This document shows, in pieces, positions 1 to 7,344 of a DNA stretch of 11,743 bases. Location: positions 1 through 11,743 of the forward strand of contig JADGFH010000109.1 in NCBI GenBank assembly GCA_016743925.1, given 5' to 3'. Every line of letters begins with the position of its first letter. The stretch's first letter is position 1. A program made the position numbers and the translations under genes. The notes beneath the pieces are model-generated. The model was given only the letters and a program-made list of their open reading frames with translations. It made no database searches and was not told where the DNA came from. This stretch comes from Labilibaculum sp. (GTDB taxonomy: Bacteria > Bacteroidota > Bacteroidia > Bacteroidales > Marinifilaceae).

Positions 1-1806
1 TGTAAAAGATTTTCCTTCTTCTGGAATAGTAGAATGAATTCCAATAATTTTAGTCGGATGATCTGGCAATACATAATTTAAATTAGTACGTAGGGTCCTA
101 AAGGTTTCAGAAATAGCTGATCTAGGATGATAAAACACTGGTACTGCTTCAGTGTAATTATTATGAGCTAAACTTCCCAATATTGGCAATTGAGTCTTTT
201 TTATCAGCTCCTCTTTACTTTGAATATTATCATTAAAAAATTCTTTTAAAATGATAATCAAAAAAGGTAAACCAATTCCCAAGAACATCCCTATAAGCAG
301 ATTTATAGCTGTTTTTGGTTTTATTTTTACAATGGTTGCCAATCGTGCTGGATCGATAATTTGAGAATCGGAAACATTAGAAGCTTTTGCAATAGCTGCT
401 TCAGCTCTCTTTTTCAAAAGGAAAGTATAAAGCTCATTATTGAGATCAAAATTCCTCTTCATACTTACCAATTTTTGTTCATTTTTAGGCATACGAGTCA
501 ACTGCTCTTTCACCTTTTCCATTCTTCCACTCAAACTTTGAACCTCAATACGAGAGTTTGCAACCATGCTTTGTAAATTCTCCTCTAAACTCTGTTGAAT
601 CCGCTGAATTTCTTTATTCAGCATTACCAAACTTGGATTTTTAGCCTGAACACTGTAAGATAAAACTTCCCTTTTCCCGTATAAATCAGTCAACTTAGAG
701 ACTAAAGCATCTAAAGACGGATCGGTAACTCCTGATACAGAAGGTGCAACAACTTGTTTCATTTGGTTCGCGTCACCCAAATTTCGTGAAAGATTTTCAT
801 AGTAATCCAAAGTAATTTGAGCTTTAGATAACTGACTTTCCAATTCTTCCATTTTCGCAACTACAACACCAGCTTCCTGCCCCAAATCTACTATTCGATT
901 TCTTGACCTAAAATTGGTAACACTTTGCCCCGCCAATTGCAAAGAATCAACAATACCCTCTAGTTGAGAATCAATAAAACGAACTGTTCTTTCGGATTTT
1001 TTATTTTTCTCAATCAAACCAAATTGAATATATACCCAATTCAGTTCATTTAAATAATCAACTCCTCTTGAAGGTTCGCTATTATCAACTCTTAAGTGAA
1101 TTAACTCAGCCTTTTTCTCAGCAACACTTATGGTCATACTCTCCATGTACGTAAGTGTTAATTCATCCAAATTATTAAATACGAAATGGTAATTCTCATT
1201 CAGATTCTTCTTTCTTTGCTTCTTCGCTATCAGAAAATGAAAATATTTATTCTTAAAGGGTCTATCGAAATATGCTTTTTTCTCAAACTTAACATCTATT
1301 TCTTCTCCTCGATATTCAGCCTTACCATCAACACTTATTTGATAAGTATGATCATCAATCTGTATTATTGAGATTGGCAATTTTGCCAAGTTCTCACCTT
1401 CTAATTGCTTTAGCTCAAATGGTTCATTTCGATACATTCCTCTACTCGAAAACAATTGCTTTTTAAACCAGGAATGATTCCATGCTAAATTTTCCATTGC
1501 TTTACGATTCAGAGTGTACGACTTAAGAATCTCTACATGGTTTTGTATGTTTGCTTTATCTTGAATTTTATAACCATCAAACATACTTTTCGCACTTGTT
1601 TCCTCCGCATCAACATGAATTAAAAGTGAACTTCTCATCATGTAAACAGGATTAGAGTATTTGCTAATAGAATAGGCCAGTAAAATCCCTAAGGCTCCAC
1701 AAACTGCAAACATTTTCCATTGCGATAGCAGTCGGTAAAGAAATTCCTTCACATCAGGACCATCCTTTTTTTCGAAGTAGTCCATTACATCATCTACATA
1801 TTTCAT
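1..1806 (-). CDS. Wzc/GumC-like polysaccharide co-polymerase and BY-kinase, C-terminus cut by window edge
   Basis: Inner-membrane protein that controls polymer length and links synthesis to Wza-type export; family members end in a tyrosine autokinase domain. The frame is open from an ATG at 1806 to base 1 (602 codons). An in-frame TAG three codons upstream (1813-1815) makes this ATG the first possible start. I see a short cytoplasmic N-terminus, a first membrane helix near residues 31-48, a periplasmic Wzz-type region, a long Gln/Glu/Lys-rich probable coiled coil (about 265-450), a GNVR-like segment (about 426-488) and a second helix (about 500-520). The cytoplasmic side then shows the family signature FRTLRTNL (569-576). 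The final residues, PEEGKS (595-600), are the Walker A loop, with K599 as the ATP-binding lysine. Roughly the last 200 residues (Walker A', Walker B, Tyr-rich tail) lie outside, so kinase activity is inferred. It starts 42 bp after the Wza-like stop. Confidence 0.93.
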   Translation of the reverse strand, partial: MKYVDDVMDYFEKKDGPDVKEFLYRLLSQWKMFAVCGALGILLAYSISKYSNPVYMMRSSLLIHVDAEETSAKSMFDGYKIQDKANIQNHVEILKSYTLNRKAMENLAWNHSWFKKQLFSSRGMYRNEPFELKQLEGENLAKLPISIIQIDDHTYQISVDGKAEYRGEEIDVKFEKKAYFDRPFKNKYFHFLIAKKQRKKNLNENYHFVFNNLDELTLTYMESMTISVAEKKAELIHLRVDNSEPSRGVDYLNELNWVYIQFGLIEKNKKSERTVRFIDSQLEGIVDSLQLAGQSVTNFRSRNRIVDLGQEAGVVVAKMEELESQLSKAQITLDYYENLSRNLGDANQMKQVVAPSVSGVTDPSLDALVSKLTDLYGKREVLSYSVQAKNPSLVMLNKEIQRIQQSLEENLQSMVANSRIEVQSLSGRMEKVKEQLTRMPKNEQKLVSMKRNFDLNNELYTFLLKKRAEAAIAKASNVSDSQIIDPARLATIVKIKPKTAINLLIGMFLGIGLPFLIIILKEFFNDNIQSKEELIKKTQLPILGSLAHNNYTEAVPVFYHPRSAISETFRTLRTNLNYVLPDHPTKIIGIHSTIPEEGKSFT

Positions 1807-1848
1807 AGAGATCTATTTTTTGTTAGAATAATCACCAAGCAACACCGC

Positions 1849-2640
1849 TTAATTCGTTATTATTAAACTTGTTATCAACACTGCAGTAGATACAGTAGAA
1901 AGCAAAAGGCTATAAATAGCCGAATTCATATTTGTATTTTTAATTTTATGCGGTTCTACATAAACTACATCATTAGGTTGCAAAAAGAAAGCTTCTGATT
2001 TCAAAAAATTCTTCTTTGTTAAATCAAGTCGGTACATTTGACTTTTATCTTCAGTTGTTCTCATGACCAAAACTCGATTAATTTTTGCATATTCGGTAAT
2101 GCCATTCGCCATACTTATTGCTTCCAAAACGGTTAAACTACTGTTGTAATTATAGTAAACACCAGGAGTTCTTACCTCTCCCATTACACTTACTTTGTAA
2201 TTTAATAATTTCACTCTTACACTCGCATCTTTAAGATATTCGTTAGCTCTTTCCTGGACCTTAGCCTGAGCCTCTGCTTGTGTCAATCCGGCAATTCCAA
2301 CATTACCAAGAATAGGTAGTGAAATATTCCCATTTGAATCGACCAAATAACCGTTTAAATACTGATCCGATTGCTGACTATACAACTGTTGAGATCCTTG
2401 CTGGCCTCCTGTGCTTTGAGCTGGATTATACAATTGATTAACTTCGGGATTTAATGATTTAATACTCACAAATAAATTATCATTGGTCTTGATTCGATAA
2501 TCAGGTATTTTCGTGCCAAATTCGGGAGTCAATATCTCTGCTTCAACATCTTGTAGATAAACTAAATCCTTTTTCGATCGACAAGAAATGATACTCATTA
2601 CTATAATGAGGCTCATTAATAGTAAATACTTTTTTTGCAT
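1849..2640 (-). CDS. Wza-like polysaccharide export outer-membrane lipoprotein
   Basis: Outer-membrane channel subunit that passes the finished polymer to the surface, working with the Wzc-like partner encoded 42 bp downstream. The N-terminus is a lipoprotein signal: KK followed by a hydrophobic stretch and the lipobox IISC with acylated Cys20. A poly-export (PF02563-type) domain begins near residue 47 (DYRIKTNDNL) and resumes at NGYLVDSNGNISLPILG (96-112). An SLBB-type beta-grasp domain covers about 148-208 (VMGEVRTPGVY). A hydrophobic C-terminal helix (about 239-261) probably crosses the outer membrane, as in Wza. Residues 74-95 form a Gln/Ser/Gly-rich insertion inside the export domain. 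At 263 residues it is short for a Wza protein, with one SLBB repeat rather than two, which is common in Bacteroidota. The ATG at 2640 is the start that retains the signal peptide. The gap to the upstream sugar transferase is 47 bp. Confidence 0.93.
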   Translation of the reverse strand: MQKKYLLLMSLIIVMSIISCRSKKDLVYLQDVEAEILTPEFGTKIPDYRIKTNDNLFVSIKSLNPEVNQLYNPAQSTGGQQGSQQLYSQQSDQYLNGYLVDSNGNISLPILGNVGIAGLTQAEAQAKVQERANEYLKDASVRVKLLNYKVSVMGEVRTPGVYYNYNSSLTVLEAISMANGITEYAKINRVLVMRTTEDKSQMYRLDLTKKNFLKSEAFFLQPNDVVYVEPHKIKNTNMNSAIYSLLLSTVSTAVLITSLIITN

Positions 2641-2687
2641 GGTCTTGGTTTTTTAGGTTTATTATTTTAATTAAATAGTGATTAATA

Positions 2688-4091
2688 CTATTGACCTTCA
2701 CCAGTGAACACAACTTTAATGGTGCTGACAAATAGTATTAAATCTAGTTTTAGTGACCAGGTATCGATATAAAGCATATCTAACTTCATCCATTCCTCGA
2801 AAGGAATATTGTTTCGTCCAGATACTTGCCAAATACATGTAATTCCAGGTTTCATACTCAATCTTCGGCGTTGCCAACGTTGATATTGTTTAACTTCTGA
2901 AGGAATTGGTGGTCGCGGTCCAACAATCGACATTTCACCTTTCAAGACATTGAAAAACTGTGGCAACTCATCGAGTGAAGTTTTACGCAGAAAGCGACCT
3001 ACACGAGTAACACGAGGATCGTTTTTTATTTTAAAAACTGGACCGGTTTGTTCATTCTGATTTTCAAGTTTTACTCGCAATGCTTCAGCATTTACTACCA
3101 TCGTCCTGAATTTTAAGCAATGAAAGATTCTACCATTTAGCCCAACTCGTCTTTGTCGGAAAAAAATAGGACCTCCGTCTTCGATTTTTATAGCCACAGA
3201 AATTGCTAATAAAACTGGAGAAATCAGGACCACAATAAGAAATGAAAAGAAAAAATCAAGAAGTTCTTTTACCTTCAGCGCGAAGTAATTTTTAGTGTTA
3301 TTCGCAAATGTTAGAAAAGGCAATTCTTTAAAATAAGTTAGATGCGAACGCTGACTTACAACACTTAACAAATCGGAATATACTCTAAAAGTAACCCCAA
3401 CCTCTGAGCAGGCATAAATTAGAGCTCGTACTTCTTCATTATCGAAATTACCTTTGCAATAAATTACCTCATCTACTACATTCGCATCAATTATTTCCGT
3501 TAACTGAAAATGCTCATGCAGAACACGTACATGAGATTCGTACTTGTTCTTAATATGCTTACCATCAGACATTATCGCCCAAACATTATATCCCCAATCA
3601 CGAATAAAAAGCATTCGGTCGATAAAATGCAAATAGGACTCATCATCGGCAACGATTAAAACGTTTCGTGTGTTGAATCCCTTTCCTCTTATTAATTTAA
3701 AGATTTTATAGCTCAACATTCTAAATCCGAAGAGCATTACTAAGTTTAAACACGCAAACAGAGCTAAAATTAAAAAGGGAACTGAAGTGGTTAAAAACAA
3801 ACTCCCTAAATGCAGTAATCCTGAACTAATCACTACCAAAGCAAAATATTCAGCAAAAAGTTCTGAGTATGTTTTCACTCGTAGCATTTTACCGAGATTT
3901 AATTCCTTTATAAGCGTATACCAAATAGCAATTATCAGCAAATAAATCGTATTGTTATCGTGAACATCAATATTTATGGGTCTTAAAAATGTATTAACAG
4001 CCCAGGCAACAACCCAATAACAAGCGACTGATAAACTAACTTGCACGAGCGTACTTAAACGAGCAAGGGTTTGTTCTCTTCCTTTAATCAT
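2688..4091 (-). CDS. Undecaprenyl-phosphate sugar-1-phosphate transferase (WcaJ/WbaP-like, bacterial sugar transferase family)
   Basis: Priming enzyme of polysaccharide synthesis: it transfers a hexose-1-phosphate from a nucleotide sugar to undecaprenyl phosphate at the inner membrane. The 467 residues match the long WcaJ/WbaP architecture. Four N-terminal hydrophobic segments lie at about 13-35, 48-65, 80-100 and 104-123. A CoA-binding_3-like regulatory domain follows (about 135-250), beginning NVLIVADDES. A hydrophobic re-entrant segment (277-300) precedes the catalytic PF02397 domain. In that domain I see FFRQRRVGLNG (310-320), LKFRTM (326-331), the catalytic Asp-Glu dyad in SLDELPQ (D374-E375), IVGPRPP (389-395) and the late KPGITCIWQVSGRN (414-427). 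It is full length with nothing missing. The sugar (glucose, galactose or an amino sugar) cannot be read from sequence. It follows the 174-bp gap and leads the three-gene initiation/export block, so it may have its own promoter. Confidence 0.95.
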   Translation of the reverse strand: MIKGREQTLARLSTLVQVSLSVACYWVVAWAVNTFLRPINIDVHDNNTIYLLIIAIWYTLIKELNLGKMLRVKTYSELFAEYFALVVISSGLLHLGSLFLTTSVPFLILALFACLNLVMLFGFRMLSYKIFKLIRGKGFNTRNVLIVADDESYLHFIDRMLFIRDWGYNVWAIMSDGKHIKNKYESHVRVLHEHFQLTEIIDANVVDEVIYCKGNFDNEEVRALIYACSEVGVTFRVYSDLLSVVSQRSHLTYFKELPFLTFANNTKNYFALKVKELLDFFFSFLIVVLISPVLLAISVAIKIEDGGPIFFRQRRVGLNGRIFHCLKFRTMVVNAEALRVKLENQNEQTGPVFKIKNDPRVTRVGRFLRKTSLDELPQFFNVLKGEMSIVGPRPPIPSEVKQYQRWQRRRLSMKPGITCIWQVSGRNNIPFEEWMKLDMLYIDTWSLKLDLILFVSTIKVVFTGEGQ

Positions 4092-4265
4092 GGCTTAAGG
4101 TTTAAAGTGAGTTTTAATTAGATAAACAATTCGTTTTTTTATTGATGGTTAGTCAATCTTAAATTGCTATCTGCAGTAATCTTCATGATGGTTGAGTTCA
4201 TGAAAAATCATTCATCGTAAAACCAAGAACTGCAAAATCGTATTCTTTCCAGTTCTCAGCTTTTA
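4092..4265 (-). promoter_or_regulatory. 174-bp intergenic gap with repeats, candidate internal control region
   Basis: This is the only gap of real size in an otherwise compact gene train. On the + coordinates it contains an inverted repeat with 7-bp arms (4226-4232 and 4250-4256), a smaller palindrome ATTGA-N7-TCAAT (4141-4157), and a direct repeat TTCATGA (4182-4188 and 4197-4203, 15 bp apart). I could not find a convincing Bacteroidota promoter (TTTG near -33, TAnnTTTG near -7) or a sigma70 pair with proper spacing. A promoter for the sugar-transferase/Wza/Wzc block is therefore inferred from gap size and position only. There is no Shine-Dalgarno sequence before the ATG at 4091. Confidence 0.35.
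4226..4256 (-). terminator. Weak hairpin after the GT26 stop, possible attenuator or partial terminator
   Basis: Reading the minus strand, AGAACTG and CAGTTCT pair perfectly (7 bp) around a 17-nt loop, beginning 10 nt after the GT26 stop codon. The 3' side continues TGGTTTT, so there is a short broken U tract. The stem is short, the loop long and the U run poor, so this would be a leaky terminator at best. It could also be an mRNA 3'-end stabilising structure or a chance match in AT-rich DNA. Confidence 0.25.
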
Positions 4266-5003
4266 TTATCTTCGAAACTTTTCTTTTATAATATAATAGA
4301 TAAATAAGGTATTGGTAACCAGATATCTTTTCCACATTCTTCTTGGTTCTTGTAGTATTCTATAGAACCATTCCAATCCTGCATTTTGCATCCAAACTGG
4401 AGCTCGTTTTACTTTTCCTGCAACTACATCAAAAGATCCTCCAACGCCCATAATAAATGGAACTTTCAACTGATCTTTATAAGTATTTAAAAATATCTCT
4501 TTTGTTGGCGAACTGATTGCTACGAATAAAATATCTGCATTCGATTCTGCTATTTGATCAGCAATAGTTCCCTCTTCCACCTTTTGAAAATAGCCATTTC
4601 GATAACCAGCTATAATTTCTTTTCCAAAAACAGATGTGTACTTGCGAACTACCTCAGTAACGACCTCTTCTTTTCCTCCGAAAAAGAAAATCTTGTAGTT
4701 TTTATCCGCTGCCAAAATCACTAATTCTTGCATCAAATCAACTCCAGAAACTCTTTCTGGCAGTGCTTCTCCCAACATTCCAGATGCCCAGACTACTGCC
4801 ATGCCATCAGCATTTATAATATCACTCGAGACTACCGACTCGTACAATTCTTCATCATTTTGCATGTTAACCAGTTTGGCTGCATTAACCACAATGTGCT
4901 GAATTGGCTTCTTATCCCTAATCGAATCATCTATCAAATGAAGAGTTTCCTCCATTGTTAGAACATCAACCGGCGAATTCATTATCGTAATTCTCTTTCT
5001 CAT
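4266..5003 (-). CDS. WecG/TagA/CpsF-family glycosyltransferase (GT26)
   Basis: GT26 enzymes add a sugar, typically an N-acetylmannosamine-type residue, to a lipid-linked amino sugar early in glycan assembly, acting as peripheral membrane proteins. The 245 residues cover the whole family: VVNAAKLVNM (38-47), the conserved INADG with probable catalytic D66, PERVSGVDLM (82-91), FFFGGKEE (106-113), GYRNGYF (133-139), MGVGGSFDVVAGKVKRAPVWMQ (185-206, the family core), and EWFYRILQEPRRMWKRY (211-227), the basic C-terminal membrane-binding segment. The usual family motif SPKQE reads SPTKE here (165-169), so the usual Gln is a Lys. The start at 5003 overlaps the upstream toroid gene by 38 bp. Met8 (4982) is an alternative, but residues 1-7 fit the family's first beta strand. 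Donor and acceptor sugars are not determinable. It sits beside the priming transferase, consistent with adding the second sugar. Confidence 0.93.
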   Translation of the reverse strand: MRKRITIMNSPVDVLTMEETLHLIDDSIRDKKPIQHIVVNAAKLVNMQNDEELYESVVSSDIINADGMAVVWASGMLGEALPERVSGVDLMQELVILAADKNYKIFFFGGKEEVVTEVVRKYTSVFGKEIIAGYRNGYFQKVEEGTIADQIAESNADILFVAISSPTKEIFLNTYKDQLKVPFIMGVGGSFDVVAGKVKRAPVWMQNAGLEWFYRILQEPRRMWKRYLVTNTLFIYYIIKEKFRR

Positions 5004-6168
5004 ATTCCGGTGTTTTTAAGGTTGTTGCTAAGTAATTTGATAAGGATAAAAACATCCAAGCTTGTGCCCATCGAATGTATGGTATTCGAGTTTTTCCTCC
5101 TTTTCTTGCTTGGAAATAGAAATATCCAGATTTATCTTGAAGATTGGTTATTGTCCAGTTTAAAACACGATCGACTAACTCCTTATTATCTTCTAAAACA
5201 TTTAAACTTCGAAGTGTAATTGGTAATTGAGCTGGACAATGTATATCTATCGGGTAAACCGAGTTGTTATAATATTTTGGTGTTCCGTCCTTCGAAAAAA
5301 AATTCTTTAGGTAGTAATCCAATCCTAATTGTATTTGCTGATCGAATGAAGAATCTTGTATATACTTTCTATACTCCGATAATGCTTCCAGATTAAATCC
5401 TGTATGAAAATTATCGATCCATCGATGGTAAGGTAAATTGCCATAAGACCATGAACCATCTTCATTTTGATGATTGATGCAATACTGAACCGATTGTTTT
5501 GCACATGCATTCACCTCTTCATTTTTTGTATAATGGTATATTCGAGACAACATTCTACTTCCCAATAGCGAAGCATTATAAACTTGAGTCTCATCTAAAG
5601 GAGAATAGGAGAAGCAAAAATCACCGTTTCCATCATAAGTTCTATTCAAATCTTTTAAAATGAAATCCTTAATTTTTAAGGCCGTATTTAATAATTTTTT
5701 ATCGCCCAATATTTCATATGCATCTAATAATGCTGATCCAACATATGTTGTAACCACCACCGATGGCGTTCCCTTAGGTTGAAAAAATGCTCGGGCTTGC
5801 CAATCAAAATTGTATCCCCAACATGGTCCAGACCAATCTTTCGATTGTAATTCCAATAACTTGTCGCTTAAAAAACGAATCCGGGATCTTACTTCTTGTG
5901 TTCGATCGAATTGATAGAGCTTGCAATAACCACTAAGAAATAAACCAAGACCTTTAGGGTTATATGCTTTCTCAACTCTCGTAAGACCCCGGAAATTCAT
6001 TGGACTTTTTTTGAAAAATTGAATCCAAACCAATCGCATTAACCTACTGTTTTTCACAAAAGGTATAGCTTGGAAGAACTTTGAATTCAAACCATCATAT
6101 GGGTCCCAGCCTTTATATTCTTGTTCTTCGACGTAAGTGCGAAGTTTTTTAAAGCTTTGTTTGTACAT
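4966..6168 (-). CDS. Uncharacterised alpha/alpha-toroid protein of polysaccharide loci
   Basis: I do not know the function. The 400-residue protein has no signal peptide and no membrane segment, so it looks cytoplasmic. It is built of amphipathic helices joined by aromatic/Gly loops, as in alpha/alpha toroids (terpenoid-cyclase-like or six-hairpin glycosidase-like folds). A QW-like motif, QNEDGSW, is visible at 234-240. Probable pocket residues cluster in GYNFDWQARAFFQPKGTP (118-135), HRWIDNFHTGF (248-258), DIHCPAQ (308-314) and RWAQAWMF (366-373). From memory, relatives in Bacteroidota polysaccharide clusters are sometimes labelled 'delta-aminolevulinic acid dehydratase'; nothing here resembles HemB, so I do not adopt that name. 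The ATG at 6168 follows a 67-bp gap and the 3' end overlaps the GT26 start by 38 bp. A role as lyase, epimerase or hydrolase on a glycan intermediate is possible but unproven. Confidence 0.72.
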   Translation of the reverse strand: MYKQSFKKLRTYVEEQEYKGWDPYDGLNSKFFQAIPFVKNSRLMRLVWIQFFKKSPMNFRGLTRVEKAYNPKGLGLFLSGYCKLYQFDRTQEVRSRIRFLSDKLLELQSKDWSGPCWGYNFDWQARAFFQPKGTPSVVVTTYVGSALLDAYEILGDKKLLNTALKIKDFILKDLNRTYDGNGDFCFSYSPLDETQVYNASLLGSRMLSRIYHYTKNEEVNACAKQSVQYCINHQNEDGSWSYGNLPYHRWIDNFHTGFNLEALSEYRKYIQDSSFDQQIQLGLDYYLKNFFSKDGTPKYYNNSVYPIDIHCPAQLPITLRSLNVLEDNKELVDRVLNWTITNLQDKSGYFYFQARKGGKTRIPYIRWAQAWMFLSLSNYLATTLKTPEYEKENYDNEFAG

Positions 6169-6235
6169 TAAATTTGAAATTATTCTTAAAGCAAAATTGG
6201 ATAAAATCCTCTCTTTAGGTAATTGGGATAATTAG

Positions 6236-7315
6236 TTATTGCTGCTTAATTTTATTTACTAAATCAGTAATTGTTACAAAGTTTAGATTTTTTTTAGCCG
6301 ATTGCTTTGCAAGAAATAGTAAAGCATCGCTGTAATAGAAATCTTTTGGATGGCCGACCAAAACAAAAGGATGAAACAACATTTCGGATTGCTTTTGCAG
6401 CCTCACTGCCGAGTTCAAAAATCTTCTCATTTTAGGTTTTGAGAACAAGCAAAAATCCCAGGTTAAAGCTTCTTTCTGAAGCAAGAACATCAGTGTTTCC
6501 CATTTTGATTTCTTTACACTATTGTTCTTAAATTTCTCTAAGGAATTGGCCTTATTCTGCATTGCTGACCTAATTCTTACTGTATCGTATTTCAAAAACC
6601 GTCGTTTCGTTTTAGCATAAATTGGCAATTCTAAAAAACCACTACTCATTCCATTTGCAGATAGCAATGAATCCTCTGTAGTATACCAATAGGCTTTTGA
6701 ATCTGAAATATTAGAATAATCGTATCGTGAAAGATTTCCTTCTGCCTTTCCTCCGTAATAAACTGAACTATCAGCTATAAACGAATGCTCTTTCAATACC
6801 TTCAATAATCTTTCTGATGGATCTATATTGTAACCTCCAGCACGTAGAATATTGCATTTATATTCCGGATTAACCGTTTGCAAAATGGCTTCTAAAGTTT
6901 CCTTACCTGAACGAACTAAATCTGATAATCCCATACTTATGGATTCATTGGCATAATCGGGAACTTCGGGTAATCTCCAATAATCTAAATTCAATTCCCA
7001 AGCATCATTTACATATTTGGCATCAATCCATTGAGGATGCAAATGCAATTGTACATCGTGCCCAAGTTTGTAAGCTCTTTTAAGCTGTTCCTCGATGGCT
7101 TCTGCAGGATTCGAATCGTATCCCATGCAAATACCATTCTCAAAAGCTTCCTTTATTTTCCAGTATTCAACTACTTCAAAAAAAATTGTCAGTTTAATGT
7201 TATACTCTTGGCAGATTTTTAACATTCTATTGGTTGGTTCAATCATGTGCTGAAACACATCTCCTCGACCAGATCCAAACAATTCGTAATCAAGCGTAAG
7301 ACAAAGAGTAGTCAT
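6236..7315 (-). CDS. Polysaccharide deacetylase-like (NodB/CE4-related) protein
   Basis: Probably a metal-dependent amidohydrolase acting on an N-acetylated sugar or a related amide in the cytoplasm, since there is no signal peptide. The 359 residues begin directly in the barrel with LTLDYE (D9, E11; motif 1). Next come HDVQLHLHP (H86, H91, H93; zinc-binding motif 2), LRAGGYNID (157-165, R158; motif 3) and FHPFVLVGHP (314-323, H315 and H322; motif 5). These match the deacetylase order, but the sequences deviate from the textbook TFDD and HSxxH, as in the divergent 'DVE/DFE' deacetylase subfamilies. An insertion of about 100 residues (about 210-310) separates motif 3 from motif 5. The ATG at 7315 is 29 bp after the ATP-grasp stop. 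It could supply a free amine for the ATP-grasp enzyme, but that is inference; the substrate is unknown. Confidence 0.78.
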   Translation of the reverse strand: MTTLCLTLDYELFGSGRGDVFQHMIEPTNRMLKICQEYNIKLTIFFEVVEYWKIKEAFENGICMGYDSNPAEAIEEQLKRAYKLGHDVQLHLHPQWIDAKYVNDAWELNLDYWRLPEVPDYANESISMGLSDLVRSGKETLEAILQTVNPEYKCNILRAGGYNIDPSERLLKVLKEHSFIADSSVYYGGKAEGNLSRYDYSNISDSKAYWYTTEDSLLSANGMSSGFLELPIYAKTKRRFLKYDTVRIRSAMQNKANSLEKFKNNSVKKSKWETLMFLLQKEALTWDFCLFSKPKMRRFLNSAVRLQKQSEMLFHPFVLVGHPKDFYYSDALLFLAKQSAKKNLNFVTITDLVNKIKQQ

Positions 7316-7344
7316 TAATTATTTTGAATTTATTGCTGATTATT

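Noticed and set aside
361..576. Plus-strand open frame of 71 codons
   Set aside because: It is antisense to the coiled-coil region of the Wzc-like gene, rich in Phe/Ser/Leu/His as expected from reversed Lys/Glu/Gln codons, and has no recognisable motif.
1186..1371. Plus-strand open frame of 61 codons with hydrophobic stretches
   Set aside because: It lies wholly inside the Wzc-like gene on the opposite strand. The hydrophobicity comes from antisense of AT-rich Lys/Asn codons.
2674..2692. Inverted repeat AATAGT/ACTATT over the sugar-transferase stop codon as a terminator
   Set aside because: The stem is 6 bp and almost all A/T, no U tract follows, and the Wza gene begins 47 bp later in the same direction.
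2543..2731. Minus-strand frame overlapping the Wza start and the end of the sugar transferase
   Set aside because: It straddles two well-supported genes in another frame and resembles no family.
4100..4160. Sigma70-like promoter built on TTGACT upstream of the sugar-transferase gene
   Set aside because: No -10 element occurs at 16-18 bp; the nearest TATCTAAT is about 27 bp away. The Bacteroidota TAnnTTTG element is also absent.
4728..5219. Plus-strand frames opposite the GT26 gene and the toroid 3' end
   Set aside because: Both are antisense to strongly supported coding sequence and have no motif or leader.
5325..5510. Second minus-strand frame inside the toroid gene
   Set aside because: It is a frame shadow of a gene with a coherent 400-residue product.
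4966..6168. 'Delta-aminolevulinic acid dehydratase' as the name for the toroid protein
   Set aside because: I see no HemB-like Schiff-base lysine region or metal Cys triad, and the sequence pattern is helical toroid, not a TIM barrel.
7031..7222. Plus-strand frame opposite the deacetylase-like gene
   Set aside because: It is antisense to the zinc-motif region of that gene and has no independent support.
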